A DNA stretch of 64,000 bases from Dipteris shenzhenensis. Lineage: Eukaryota > Polypodiophyta > Polypodiopsida > Gleicheniales. The position numbers and the translations under genes were made by a program. Position 1 is the first letter of the stretch; each line of letters opens with the position of its first letter. This document shows, piece after piece, positions 22,872 to 34,040 of the stretch. Under the pieces are notes generated by a model. It saw nothing but the letters and a program-made list of their open reading frames with translations. It made no database searches and was not told the DNA's origin. The stretch lies in assembly GCA_047967505.1 (NCBI GenBank), contig CM106538.1. The stretch is one strand, 5' to 3'.

Positions 22872-24967
22872 CCTCCCCTTGGTGCCATGATCCTTTGGCT
22901 ACTGCAAGGTGGTCAGATGTGAGTTAAATTCCATCACCTCCCCTTAGTGCATACATTGCTACTTAAGGTGGTCAAGTGTGGGTATTACAAGATCAAATGC
23001 TCCCCTGGGTGTTTACATGGCTACTCTCAGGTGGTCAGGTTTGATTTACAAAACATATGGGCTGAAGGTGGCAAGGATGTTGCTTCTCAATACATGTTGT
23101 TGATGTCGTTGTCTTCTTCACTTGATGTAGCTTGATGCATGATGCTTTATGTGTGGATGCCACGTTCTATGCTATGGTCATCTCATGCACTTGTGCTTTT
23201 GGCATGCTTTGTGCATTCATGCTTTGATTTGTCATTTGTTGCAAAGGTTTTACCAATTGATTTCTTTTAATATTGGTAGTGTCTAATTACTAACAATGAT
23301 TTTGATTTGACAGGCACATAGATCTCAAAAAGACGATCACTTTTCATTTTTGGAGTGCGTGCGAATTCTTCCTGGATTGGAAGTTACGGCTTGTTGAAGA
23401 TTTTATTTGAGAAGAGGCTTTTGATGATGATGTGGCACAGGGATTCATATGTTGAATTCGAAATTGTGCTTGGTAGGGGCTATGTTCTTAGGTAGCACTT
23501 ATGCCACATGGTAATCTTCAATCCCAAATGAGTTTATCCAAGTTAAAAACAAACCTAACCATGGTCACTTCATATCTTGACACGTGTCATGGATGACATG
23601 GCAAATAAGGGTGGGGTAACTTAACCCAGAGGTCATGTTGACTGGCTTATCTGCCACATGTCAATGCATTGACCACTAACCAAACCTAGCCTTATTTATC
23701 TAACTAGCCCTATCTACCTGTGTCAAGTCAACCTTTTTGAAGGAAACTTGTTTGTAACAGGGACGTCGGGGCGACGACAATGATGAGTTACAATGACCCT
23801 ACTGTCAAGATCTCCATGCTTGTAAAGTCTCGAGCGCTACGAGCACTGTTGGAGTAGCAGGAACGTAAGGTCTAGAAGAGCTTGGGAGCGCAATTACGCT
23901 TGGAGATGCTACTTGTTGACGAAAGCTTGTAGGTGGTCGTTGGCTATGGCGTTGTGGCTCGTTGGAGCCAATAGTCGAGAGTCTTGGAGCCTTGGAGTGC
24001 CTTTGCTACATAGCTGAAGTTCTGCTACTGAAGGTTGTGGAGAGGCGTCACTCGCTGAAGCTGCTATGAGATAGTTGATGGGCATAGCTTTGTTGCAATT
24101 CTATGGGACTTGGAGCAATGGAGGTGCCCGTGCGTCCACGGTCACATGTAGTTGGCGCTAAGCTTTGCGGGCTAGAGGTGCCTCTGTTGTGGGACAAAGC
24201 ATGGGCGTCGATGGAGCTAGGCTAAGCCTTCCCGGGTCATAGAAGCTAGCTGTGTAGCCGCCCATTGTTGGAGAGGTCGTTGCAGGAGGTGGAGCTTATA
24301 GAAGGGCTTATACGTTTGGTGGTTGTTGTAGAGGCAGTCCGTGTAGATACTGCTCACGCGTCATAGATGGAGGTCGTGACTAGCGGTCTGTAGGACTTAG
24401 AGGCTTCAAGGTCATCTCGTGAGGCAGATGGAGTAGCACTTGGCTCGTTGAGGTGGCTTGTGGATGGCATTGCACCTTTGGAGGAGAGGCTATAAAAGGG
24501 CCATCGAGCATGAAGGAGCAGCCAGTCTTGGCTGTTTTTGGCTTTTGATGCCCAAAGCAAGGGATAGCACTGCTCACGGGTGTTGATGGCATCGCGGGAG
24601 CCATTGTTCGTCTTAGTAAGTTGACGGCTTCTGATGTTGCTGAGCTCGCTGCTCGCTTGCTTGCTTGATTGGTGGCTGCTAGTGTTGTAGGTGCTTTGCT
24701 AGTAGCACTGCTTGCTTGTTGAAGTTGTCAAAGTCTGCCGCTTTGTTTGTGAGGCAAGCTTTGTGTAGATAGGCGATGAATCCCTCTCCCTCTTTTGAGA
24801 AGTATAGGACAAAACTATCTCTCTCTCCCTAAGAAGAAGAAGAACTCCTCACGAATCTCTCAATCATGAAGAGAACATAAATCTCTCACTCTAAAACTAA
24901 AACCAACCTGGGAGAACTCATGAGTTCCTAAGGCGTGCATATAACTAATCTAGGATACTAGACCTAA

Positions 24968-24979
24968 GCTCTGATACAA
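24968..24979 (-). promoter_or_regulatory. Primer-binding site of the young LTR element
   Basis: Minus-strand TTGTATCAGAGC directly abuts the LTR end. It matches the initiator Met-tRNA primer site TGGTATCAGAGC at all but the second base, and it sets the element's orientation. Confidence 0.8.
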
Positions 24980-25331
24980 TGAGAAAACATGTGTGCCTCA
25001 GGACCTATGGAGCACTCTAAGGTGGATGGAACCTGTGTGGAAACATGATGAAGAGAGTGCTCATGACATGTACCTCAAGTCAATTAGGTTCCAAGATAGA
25101 TTAGCTTGGACTCATTTCTCTACTCAACAATACATGATAGGCCTCTTATATAGAGAGTGCCCTTGGAATAGTCAACACTTGTGGGATCCTCTGATCCACA
25201 TCTCTTCTTGTGGATATCCTTGATCCACATCTCCACATCATGTAGTCCACATCTTAGGGTGGCTACTTTAATACATTCCTATACCATACCTTAGCCTTTA
25301 ATCTATGTGCTCATGGCACCATATCTCAACA
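24980..25331 (-). repeat. 5' LTR of the young element
   Basis: This is the upstream LTR in element orientation, almost identical to 22520-22871. On the minus strand 'cctatataagagg' (about 25,155-25,143) is a good TATA-box candidate for transcription of the element. Confidence 0.85.
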
Positions 25332-26090
25332 GTGACTTCATGAGTGTTGAGAAAACAAAAAACCTTCTATAGGCTTCCTTATATAAAAACCTAAATATTA
25401 AGGATTTTCATTTGAAATTTTGCAGGTTTTAAGCAAAAGTATATGTAAAATGCCTTGGCTTTTAAAAACCTTCTATTTTCAAATTTGAAGGTTAATTTCT
25501 AAAATTTTCCATTCACATGAGAGTAAACCTTTGTCTTTCGTGAACACTACCCACATGCCATGTAGGACACCTTCCAAGCCCTTCCTCCCACAAAAACGTT
25601 CCTATCAATTCTCTAGAGCCTATGAGTGACATTTGGTATTGAGCATATGTGAGACAGAATCATGAAAGTCGTCTCTCATCAAGCATATGGTGCAAGGTAA
25701 ACAACTCCCCCAACTTGTTAGCGATACATGTCTTGTAGTCCCCATCCTAGCAAAGTCCCAAAATCTTGATGTCATCAATGCCATTTAGCACATATGCTCC
25801 TTGAAATTTTCCACATGTTCTTCCACAAATTTGAGCCTTTCAGTTCAAGCTTAAGCTCCCAAATATAATGGACATGGTGAAAGCCATTCCTCTGTTTCCA
25901 CCCTTCAAATTCTAGCTTGGAGTATTTTAGAGGAGGGGCTTGCTGTAGTCCTTACTCAAGGTCTATAAAGTGCACAAAATCTATTTACAACTTAGTCTCA
26001 TGGGCATCTACTTCAAATATTGAATCCTTGGGTTTCCCTCAACATGCCAACTTGCATACTTCTCCTTTCTCCTTCTCAAGTCAATTTGGT
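25332..26090. other. Spacer between LTR element and gypsy fragment
   Basis: AT-rich sequence with no recognisable coding motif. It may be interior sequence of the decayed gypsy elements to its right, but no domain supports this. Confidence 0.35.
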
Positions 26091-26460
26091 TAGTTAAAGG
26101 TGCGAGTGGGACATCAAAAGTGCCACACTGACTTGTGAAGCTAGCTCTGTCATGTGTTTCTTTAACATGAGTGAAGCTATACTTCCACCCATCTTAAAGA
26201 TCACCAAAAGCAATGATAAAATTATGTCTTTCACACTTGATTCAACTCGAGAACGTAGGACCCACCTTTTGAGTGTCATTCTTCCCCATGTGTGTTTCCT
26301 TCTTACTTGTGGGTTTAATATGTCGTTAAGAGTATCTCCATGGTGTTGTCCTATTTTAGTTTTTGATTTTTTTCTAGGTTCCTTTGCTTTGATTAGAGAG
26401 GTTGGAGCCAAGGAGGGGGGGCTTGGTCTGCACAATGGAACTACCTCCATTTCACCACCA

Positions 26461-27314
26461 TTAGTAAGTGAAGTATTTCAGGAATGCCAGTGGATTTGAC
26501 AGTTGATGGCGTAGCACCAAGTTCTTCCAAGAATAATCAATTCTTTGGTTGCTTTTGTAGGGAGAACATAAAAGCGTATATCCACAGCTTGCTGAACAAC
26601 CATTAGACTTAGATTTGCATAACCCAAGGTTTGTAGAAGTTGGCCATTTATAGCGCTTATTGAAGAGACGGTGAGGGTTAGGGGGTACCTGTAGCTTTTC
26701 CCTTACCTCTCGAGAGATGAAGTTGTGGCTTGCTCCTCGGTCCATGAGTGCTTTGATGTGCATGCGTGGAACCTGTAGCTAAACAAGCAACCTGGCTAGC
26801 TCTACTATTAGCTCATCTCTTAGTTGCATCTATTCAATCGTTGCCTTATGTAGGGTCATTTGTCTATGCTGCCGGATCTTAGCATTATGAATTCTGGCTT
26901 CCTCGATGGCCTGGTGCTCCATCCTAGCCAACTCTGCCTTGAGTTCTTTTTCTTTATGCATGGCTTGAAGGGTGGAGAGAGTGAGTGGTCAGTAGTATTT
27001 TTTAATTTTCTCTCGTTTAGGTAGCCATCCATTTTTGTTCCATCAAGGGTGGCTATTCGGCATGACCCCTGGGGAGTGATCTCAACTATACGGTAACGAC
27101 ATCCCTGATCATAAGAGATACTTGTTGATTTTTCACACCTTCTTGTTGTTTTTGAAATTTCTTTTAATATAGTGGATATTCCCATGTTTGTGGGCACATG
27201 GATAAGAACTCTCAATATTATCTTTTGGCATTCAAGCATTAATGTGTATCTTTGAATTTGCTCATGGAGGATAGGTGGTTGTAGGTTCTTCCAATTTCTT
27301 TGGCATTGAAACAT
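26461..27314 (-). pseudogene. Ty3/gypsy fragments: integrase C-terminal tail followed by protease
   Basis: At about 27,115-27,000 the minus strand reads CRYRIVEITPQGSCRIATLD then GTKMDGYLNERKLK, the C-terminal integrase signature of gypsy elements (GPYxVxEVxxxGxYxLxxLDG...NxxxLK). After a frame change a charged helical stretch runs to 26,770. Then comes a retropepsin-like start, KALMDRGASHNFISREVREK (about 26,757), with DRG in place of the catalytic D(S/T)G. Integrase before protease is the wrong order for one element, so this is a junction of two copies or a rearrangement. A further open frame at 26,450-26,094 on the same strand has no recognisable domain. Confidence 0.7.
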
Positions 27315-28507
27315 TGATGTGTAACTTTAAACCTACATATGGAGGACAGGTGGCTATAGGTTCTTCCAACTTTTTTGGAAGGTCTTACAAAGGTTTAGGA
27401 TGTAAAGCAGACCAATGTACTTAGATATAAGTGGGCAATATTGACTACATCACTCATGAAGAATTTTTGAAGAGGTGAGAAGCCTACCTCCTAGTTTTGA
27501 GGCTGGAAGAAGAGGAAAAAGGAAGAAAGAAAACAAGACCAAGTTGGCAAGCAAGGTTTCTTGTGTTCTACCAAAATGTGTAATGAGCCAAAAGCTTTAA
27601 TACTTAGCTTTTATACATAGGAATCTTTAACCTTGATTCTCCACTAAGCCTTAATCTCACTCACTAAGTCCAATGTGGGCTTGTAGCTTCATCCTAGCTA
27701 GTTCTAGTGGAGGGAAGAATGTAGTTGGCTCTTTCAATAAATGATATTACAAGAAATTTTCACAAATATACACTGTATTTAGCAATGTCAATCAATGTGG
27801 CTAACATGCTCCCCTTCCTAAGGTCAATCTAGTCCCTTGGATCACTCATGTCCATTGGAGTGGATTGTCGTCTTATTATAAACATGTGCCATGCCAATAG
27901 CATGTGAACAATTCTACAAAATTGTGTAGTGTGGACTCAGTGTGGATTCCAAAATTGAGTCTCAAGGAGGTCTCTAGAATGTCTTCAAAGTTGATGATAT
28001 GATGCCCATTGAGATTCCAAAGTCAGAAGTAAAGCCGCACCATTTGCTTTAGTCTTAGGCATCTGTCGATATGCTTGATCTCTTTTCTTGTCAGTGGGCT
28101 TCCTTTTATCCAAATTATGATGATCCAAATAAACCTCATAGTGGGCATCATTGCTACATCAAAAACTTTACAATGCTTCATGATAAAATCATCCATTCTC
28201 TCACACATGGTGATGACTACTACTACCTCATCACCTAGAATGTGGGGGAAGTTGTTGTTGGCTCTTTCCCACGGCTTCCGTAGAAAGAGCAGGATATTCT
28301 CAATATGCAAGGTTCCAAGGCTTTTTGTCACCTACAGATATATCGGGATTGTCATTTGTAGTATACGTGTAGCTTAGGACCTCGAGTCGTTTTTCGGTGA
28401 GAGATGTAGGCTTAAGTGTGGTAACCAAACATAGTGCATGCATGTGTGAAAGGAACGTGCATCATCATGGTTGAGGTAATGAAGGCTTTTGCCTTCATTG
28501 GGGGTTG
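27315..28507. other. Probable retroelement non-coding sequence, no gene
   Basis: No coding motif was seen. The segment around 27,540-27,830 has LTR-like texture ('cttttatacataggaatc', 'caataaatgatatta') but no matching second copy was found in the window, so it is not called as an LTR. Confidence 0.35.
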
Positions 28508-28661
28508 CAGGGTTTAGGAGAAGTTTAAGGGTTAGAGGGAGGTTTAGGGTTTAGAAGGAGGTTCCAAGTTTTAGAAGGAGGTTCCACAGTTTAGAAGAGG
28601 TTCCAAAGTTTAGAAGGAGGTTCCAGAGTTTAGAAGAGGTTCCAGGGTTAGAAGGAGGATC
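28508..28661 (+). repeat. Minisatellite built on 'gtttagaaggaggttcca'
   Basis: About six to seven degenerate tandem units alternate 'tttagaaggaggttcc' and 'tttagaagaggttcc' with short spacers. The left end contains 'ggtttagggtttagaagg', which includes two overlapping plant telomere-type words (TTTAGGG). The array has no open frame of note. Confidence 0.85.
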
Positions 28662-29530
28662 CTAGTACAAGCGGAGCTTTGTCGCTACTCTACACACACA
28701 TTCTGTACTACCTAAGTCCATGTTGGCACTGAGACAACATACTCCTAGATCCATTTTATTACCCATCCTTGGGTTCTGGCTTATTGTGAGTACGTACTTG
28801 GGTTGCCATGCATGCAGTCCAGTGGCTGTGGAACTTGTGTCGTGCCAGTCAATCCTGCGGTATAGCCTTGGCACCATACAATTTTTGTTTAGTTTCCAGG
28901 TAAACTATATCCACCATTTGTTCGAACAGAGAAACACATATCCAAAAATATTGATTTAATCACCTCTTTTAACACTCCTCCCTACATTTTTATGACTTCA
29001 GGGGTGCTAGTGTGTGGAATATCAAAAGATGTGGTTATTATGGAAAATTGTGAAGCAAAAGTGGAAGGTGGTTAGGACAGACTGCTTGGTGTGTGAAAAA
29101 ATGGAGGTGGGGTGGCCTTGTAAGTGCAAGGTCTAGTGCCCTTTTCTAATAATGTCTATTTTCTTGTGGGATAATTGTTGTTAGAACCGTTAGTTAGACC
29201 ATTTGCATTGACATTAGTGAAGTGAAAAATGCCCTCCTATGTACTCCACTCCTTTTCTCATATGTTCTCGGGTGGGGCACTTGTTGGGTTATTTGTCTCC
29301 TCATCCAATGCTTTCACTTTGTCATCAAGTTCTTTTATACTTTGCTTTTACTTGATGGTGGCTTGGAATTTTTCTTATAGTTCTCTATTGTAGGCTTCAA
29401 CCTCCGCATCTTTTGCTTGGAGCCTTTGTTGGAAATCCAATTCTACTTCTGCTACCTCTATTTAGAAGTCTTTTTTACCTTCATGGGATGTTTTTCTAAT
29501 CCTTGGATCTTTCTTTCAATTATTCATTCC
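28662..29530. other. Spacer; possible coiled-coil remnant on the minus strand near 29.3-29.5 kb
   Basis: Reading the minus strand from about 29,460 to 29,250 gives VAEVELDFQQRLQAKDAEVE, then AYNREL-stop-EKFQ, then SIKELDDKVKALDEE. This is a heptad-rich coiled coil with two stops. No family could be named. The rest shows nothing. Confidence 0.3.
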
Positions 29531-29949
29531 CTTTGCTAGATGCATAGCAAAAGAGGCAAAAGAGGCTCAATAACACAGAAAAGGCAAAGCAAGAGCAGAT
29601 ATGACTACAACAGCAAAATAGTTTGACTGCAATCAGAAAGATGTGTTGCAAGGAATTATAGAAATACAAAAGGATGGAAATGATGATAGATATGCAAAAA
29701 AGACAAACCATAGGAGATCAGTAGTAGCTGATACATTTGATGCACAACAAGAAAGCAAGAGTCTGGACCACCAAAGCAGATCCTCCTAAAGCAGATATCA
29801 AAATTCATGTCAAAATCCAATCGGATTCCGTCCAACAACCAGAATGCAGTAGCAAAGGGCAATTACAACATAATGTGGAAGAGGATGTATCTAATATGTA
29901 TGATAACACCTAATACTGAGGAAGGAGACCATCCAAAAGGCAAAAAGCC

Positions 29950-31560
29950 TAGGGCATCTTGATACTTTGTTTAAAGAGCTATTACACTCAAAAGTGAAAA
30001 ATCACATTGGACCAACTATTAAATCTTGTACGAGCTTTCAAGGAACAATTGTTTCAAGGTTTGGAAGGAGACAAACAAAAAAAAGCACCACAAGCTATGC
30101 TTGAAGAGGATGAAGAGGAATCTCCAGAAATCTATACATCAACAATAGAAGAGGTTGATTATAGAGTTCCAACAATTAATGTTGAGTACAAAAGGCAAAG
30201 AATATGAGATGTCCTAATTGATGGAGGATGTGGTGTTAACATATTATTTAAGGAGTTATTCTAGAAATTATGCTACAATGAGTTAGCTCCAACACCATTT
30301 CAAGTGAGAATGGTTGATCAAAGAAGAATCGAGCTACTTGGTATCCTCAAAGGCCAAGAAATTAGCATATGGGGATTAAGTTTCATTGTGACATTTGTTG
30401 TACTCATAATGGAAGAAAAAGACAGTTCCTACTCCGTGCTATTAGGAAGGCCTTGGCTGAGACTCGAGAGTTGCAAGAGTGAAATAAGACTGGGGAGCTG
30501 AGAGAATCACGATTAGAAAAGGTAAGCAAAAGTTCAAAAGAAGATGATCGAGAAGAAATGAATCTTGGAGACTATGATAACCCTAAAACAGTGCTTGTAA
30601 GCACTGGCCTCAATAGTTCATTCGAAGAACTCTAGAAATTGTTGGTCGAATACAAAGATGTGTTTGCATGGAACTATAGAGACATGAAGGGTGTAGACCC
30701 AAGATTTTGCCAACATAGAATCAATCTCAAAAAAGATGCAACCCCAATGATACAACATAGATACAAGATGGGCCCCCATTATGCCAGACAAGTGAAGGAG
30801 GAACTAGACAAACTACTCAAAGTTGGATTCATACATCCCTTGGACCATGTAACATGGTTATCACCAATTGTCATTGTACCAAAAAAGAATGGAAAACTTA
30901 GAATATGTGTGGATTATAGGAAATTGAATGCTTCCACAATCACTGATCCATTTCCACTCCCATTTTGTGACTCATTACTAGATGTTGTTATAGGCCATGA
31001 ACTTTATAATTTCCTTGATGGATTTAGTGGCTACAATAGGATTACAATGAATCCTGAGGACAAAGATAAAACAACATTTGTAACTGAGTGAGAAGTCTTT
31101 GCATCTAATGTGATGACATTTGGACTAAAAAATGCACCACCTACTTTCCAAAAGTACATCCAAAATGTATTTGCAGAATACTTAACAACTTTCATGAGAG
31201 TATTTTTGGATGATTTTTTAGTGTTTGGAAAAAGGCATGAACACCTTGATCAATTAAGACTATGCTTTGAAAAATGCAGGTTGGCTAGGCTCAGCCTTAA
31301 CCCTATAAAATGTGCATTTGCTGTCAAAAGAGGAGTACTACTAGGACATATCATATCACAAGAGGGATGGAAATTGATCCTAAGAAATTCTATGTCATTC
31401 AAAAGGCAAACCCACCAAAGAATGTGGAACAATTACAAGGTTTTTTGGGCAATGCAGATTTTAGAGATACTTAGCTGTGATATGCAAGATGCAACCAGTA
31501 CTCTGGATACAATTCAATGACATCAAAACAAGAAAACAAGTAAGACTAAGACAATCTTGG
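29950..31560 (+). pseudogene. Ty3/gypsy polyprotein fragment (protease and reverse transcriptase)
   Basis: The plus strand encodes the end of gag/linker (LLNLVRAFKEQLFQGLEG, 30,010), then a retropepsin core DVLIDGGCGVNILF (about 30,210) and the flap region VRMVDQRRIELLGILKGQEI, then YSVLLGRPWL. RT begins at about 30,640 (EYKDVFAWNYRDMKGVDPRF), with the hairpin PIVIVPKKNGKLRICVDYRK, then FLDGFSGYNRITM and the active site VFLDDFLVF (about 31,200). Coding continues to the connection domain (LQGFLGNADF in another frame, about 31,440) and then ends. Stops at 30,207, 30,264 and 31,090 and frameshifts near 31,370-31,430 show decay. RNase H, integrase and LTRs are absent, so it is a truncated copy. 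Confidence 0.9.
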
Positions 31561-32216
31561 TACACCCACAACTTTTACTTGATGCACCTTTCCTTCCACT
31601 CCTTACTGCTCATAAATTTACAACATTTTTACTGAAAATGTACATTAAAAAGCACACATGTTGGGCATATTGAATGCAAACTTGTAACTCTACCCTCCCT
31701 TCTTCTAAAATAGCATTTAAATCACCTTGCACCTCACTAGTCAACCAAATGTTTCAAGGTTCTAGATGCCATGTCTCCTATTAGTCTCTTTTCTTTACTA
31801 GTCCATCCAATCTGATAATCACATGGTAAAATATTCCCCTTCATTGGAAGGCAAAGTAACATTTTATTGAATAAATCCCATTAAGCTATTACATCCACGA
31901 GCAAACAAGAATAGAGTACTATATCTTGCACTTTGGACATCTCCATTCCAGATTATATTTTTAAATGTTTGAATGTTGCAAGGTAAGAATATGAAGGAGC
32001 ATGTGAAGCTCGGTCTTCCATATTAGATTGAGTGCCATGAAATCTAAAGCATGAAACAATCATTATATTACAAGAAAGAAAAACACATCGAAACAATGAA
32101 ACACCGGCCAAGAAACTATTGTAAAGAAAGATGATGCATCAAATGCTAAAAAAAAGAAGAATGCCAAGAACTACAAATGTAAGAGACTCAACTAGTATAG
32201 AATGTAAACTATTAAA
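31561..32216. other. AT-rich spacer, no gene
   Basis: No open frame with motifs. It lies between the truncated gypsy RT and a 254-bp tandem duplication. Confidence 0.4.
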
Positions 32217-32702
32217 CTCACAAAAATTACATGACACAATTATTATAGCATACATAATACATAATAAATTACAGTGGTCTAGCTATCACATATGAAATTG
32301 CTATCAAGACCTAAGACCTTTTTTTTTTTTAACTTTAAAGATAAAATAGTAGAATGAAACCGACATATACATTGGCTTTGCTAATCACACATTTTATTTG
32401 CAAGATTGTTATTGGGGTAATACATGCCACCATATAGATATGGGAGCCTCAACTCTAAATATCAACCGAGCTCACAAATGTACGTGACACAATGATTATA
32501 GTGAACTGGTTATCACAAGTATCAAATCACTACCAAGACCCTTAACCTTATTTAAAATAAGACTTTAAAGATAAAACAATAGTACAAAACCAATATCTAC
32601 ATTAGCTTTCCCAATCAGACATCTAGTTGGAAAGGCTAATATTAGGTTGATACATGTCACCATATAGATATGGGAGCCACATTCTTAGATATAAACTGAG
32701 AT
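32217..32702. repeat. Tandem duplication, two copies of about 250 bp
   Basis: Copy 1 starts at 32,217 and copy 2 at 32,471 (period about 254 bp). Shared blocks include 'gacacaat(t/g)attatag', 'actttaaagataaaa', 'aatagta', 'cacc' and 'atatagatatgggagcc'. Divergence is moderate. The sequence is non-coding and AT-rich; its origin is unknown. Confidence 0.8.
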
Positions 32703-32828
32703 CTACTCGATATATCTATATGAAATAAAAACTAAATTATTGGGTCAAAATGATCAAGCTGGAAAATGTGAGCTGCATACCCAAATTCCAACTCCGCCTC
32801 CCCTTTCCCCCCGGCCATCTCCCCTGCC

Positions 32829-32830
32829 TC

Positions 32831-32881
<51 letters not shown>
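32829..32881. repeat. C-run and (CT)n microsatellite inside a gypsy protease remnant
   Basis: A run of about 11 C is followed by about 20 CT units. It interrupts the minus-strand gypsy protease frame and is translated as an Arg-Glu repeat in that frame. It is probably replication slippage in degenerate sequence. Confidence 0.95.
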
Positions 32882-32884
<3 letters not shown>

Positions 32885-33430
32885 TAGATCTTGGTACACC
32901 CTTAGATTCTTCACAACTCCCAAGGTCTTTACCTTAGTGTTGTTAGCCAATTTGATGCAATAAGGAGAGGTAGTACTAGAGTATTTTAAATCAGCATCTT
33001 TCATTGTCTTCTCACTCATGACATTAATCGATGCACCTCCATCAATGTAAACATTAGAAACCACTTGACCATCAATGATCACATCAACCACAAGCACATC
33101 ATCACCAACATCTATACCTACCTTTTGAAAATACCCTTGTGCTTGCTAGCTTTCCCCATTCTCTACTGGTAGTTTTAGAGACAAAGCAAGTAGCTGACCA
33201 AAGGGGTCGGTCAACAAGTCATAGCTTCCAATGCCTTGTCCTAAAGGAAAGTCTGACTCGCTATTTCTCCTTCTAGATGCCTTCTTTTTCTTACTACAGT
33301 GTTCCTCTTCCTAATGTCCCTCATCTAGTTCCTCCTCACTTCCTTCTTCTACTTTTGCTTTACCACACCCTCGTTTAGCCATCATTACCTCCCTTCCATC
33401 GTTACTGGAAATGTTTTTCTCACAAAGCCA
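32882..33430 (-). pseudogene. Ty3/gypsy gag C-terminus and protease fragment
   Basis: The minus strand reads an acidic/basic linker (KKKKASRRRNSES, about 33,290), then DVLVVDVIIDGQVVSNVYID with the retropepsin motif YIDGGASINVMSEKTMKDAD (about 33,055), then PYCIKLANNTKVKTLGVVKN. The catalytic triad is DGG, as in many plant gypsy proteases. Coding stops at the (CT)n tract (32,881), and stop codons occur upstream. The wording differs from the protease at 30.2 kb, so it is a different family. Confidence 0.8.
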
Positions 33431-34040
33431 AACTATTATTCATACCTCGAGCATTTATTTTTTTCACTGTACAAGAACTCGGAACTTTACAAAGAACTAG
33501 AAATTGAACAAGAACTTGAAACTATACAAAGAATAGTGCCTTGGTTATTTTTTCTTATACAGTAACTTTTGCAAGCAAGTAACACTGTAGATGTTAACAG
33601 AAAAAGAAAGTCTTGTTGTTTGTCAGTGAATGGTTCGCAAATTTTCTTGTTCTTGAGATTTCTCAACAGAATGCAACTTCATTTCTCATAAAGAAAGTCC
33701 ACTCCTTCATCAATTTGTGTCAAAGTAAGAAGCCACGGTTCCTGCACGATCACATTAACAATTTCTCTGTCCGAAGTTCATATTTGTTTATGGATCTGTG
33801 CAATGTGTATAGGATCAACTTCTTTCTTGCATCGTTCACAAAACAAGATTTCTGTGCTATTTTGACTAACGATGTTGTGATGTTGCATTGGGCACAAGTA
33901 TTAAAGTATGGTGCCCCAGTGTTTTTTAAATTGAATTCCCCAATGACCTATTGAAACATCCATATAAGAAGTTGTAGCATAACCTTGAAGTTATGGACAT
34001 ATGTGTTAGACATAAGGAAGATGTTGTAAGAGGTATAAAA
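33431..34040. other. Spacer, no gene recognised
   Basis: A 113-codon plus-strand open frame (33,613-33,954) has no recognisable motif, no clear splice context and ordinary AT-rich composition. I do not support it as a gene. Confidence 0.35.

Larger units (their letters stand above)
22520..25331 (-). mobile_element. Young non-autonomous LTR retrotransposon (LARD/TRIM-like, 2.8 kb)
   Basis: Two 352-bp direct repeats (22520-22871 and 24980-25331) differ at only one position I can find (near 22,541). On the minus strand the LTR begins TGTTGAGATATGG and ends GTTTTCTCA. A primer-binding site (TTGTATCAGAGC) follows the LTR at 24,979-24,968, and a purine tract AAGGGGAGG sits directly before the other LTR (22,880-22,872). 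Flanks GTGGC (22515-22519) and GTGAC (25332-25336) are a near-match 5-bp target-site duplication. The 2.1-kb interior encodes no gag, protease, integrase or RT on either strand, so mobility must have come from proteins of another element. Near-identical LTRs mean a recent insertion. Confidence 0.9.

Noticed and set aside
28508-28661. CRISPR-like array
   Set aside because: Units are contiguous degenerate minisatellite copies without unique spacers, and the window is plant nuclear DNA.
32732-33097. Arg-Glu repeat protein tail on the minus strand
   Set aside because: The repeat is a (CT)n microsatellite read in frame after a gypsy protease fragment, not a real protein domain.
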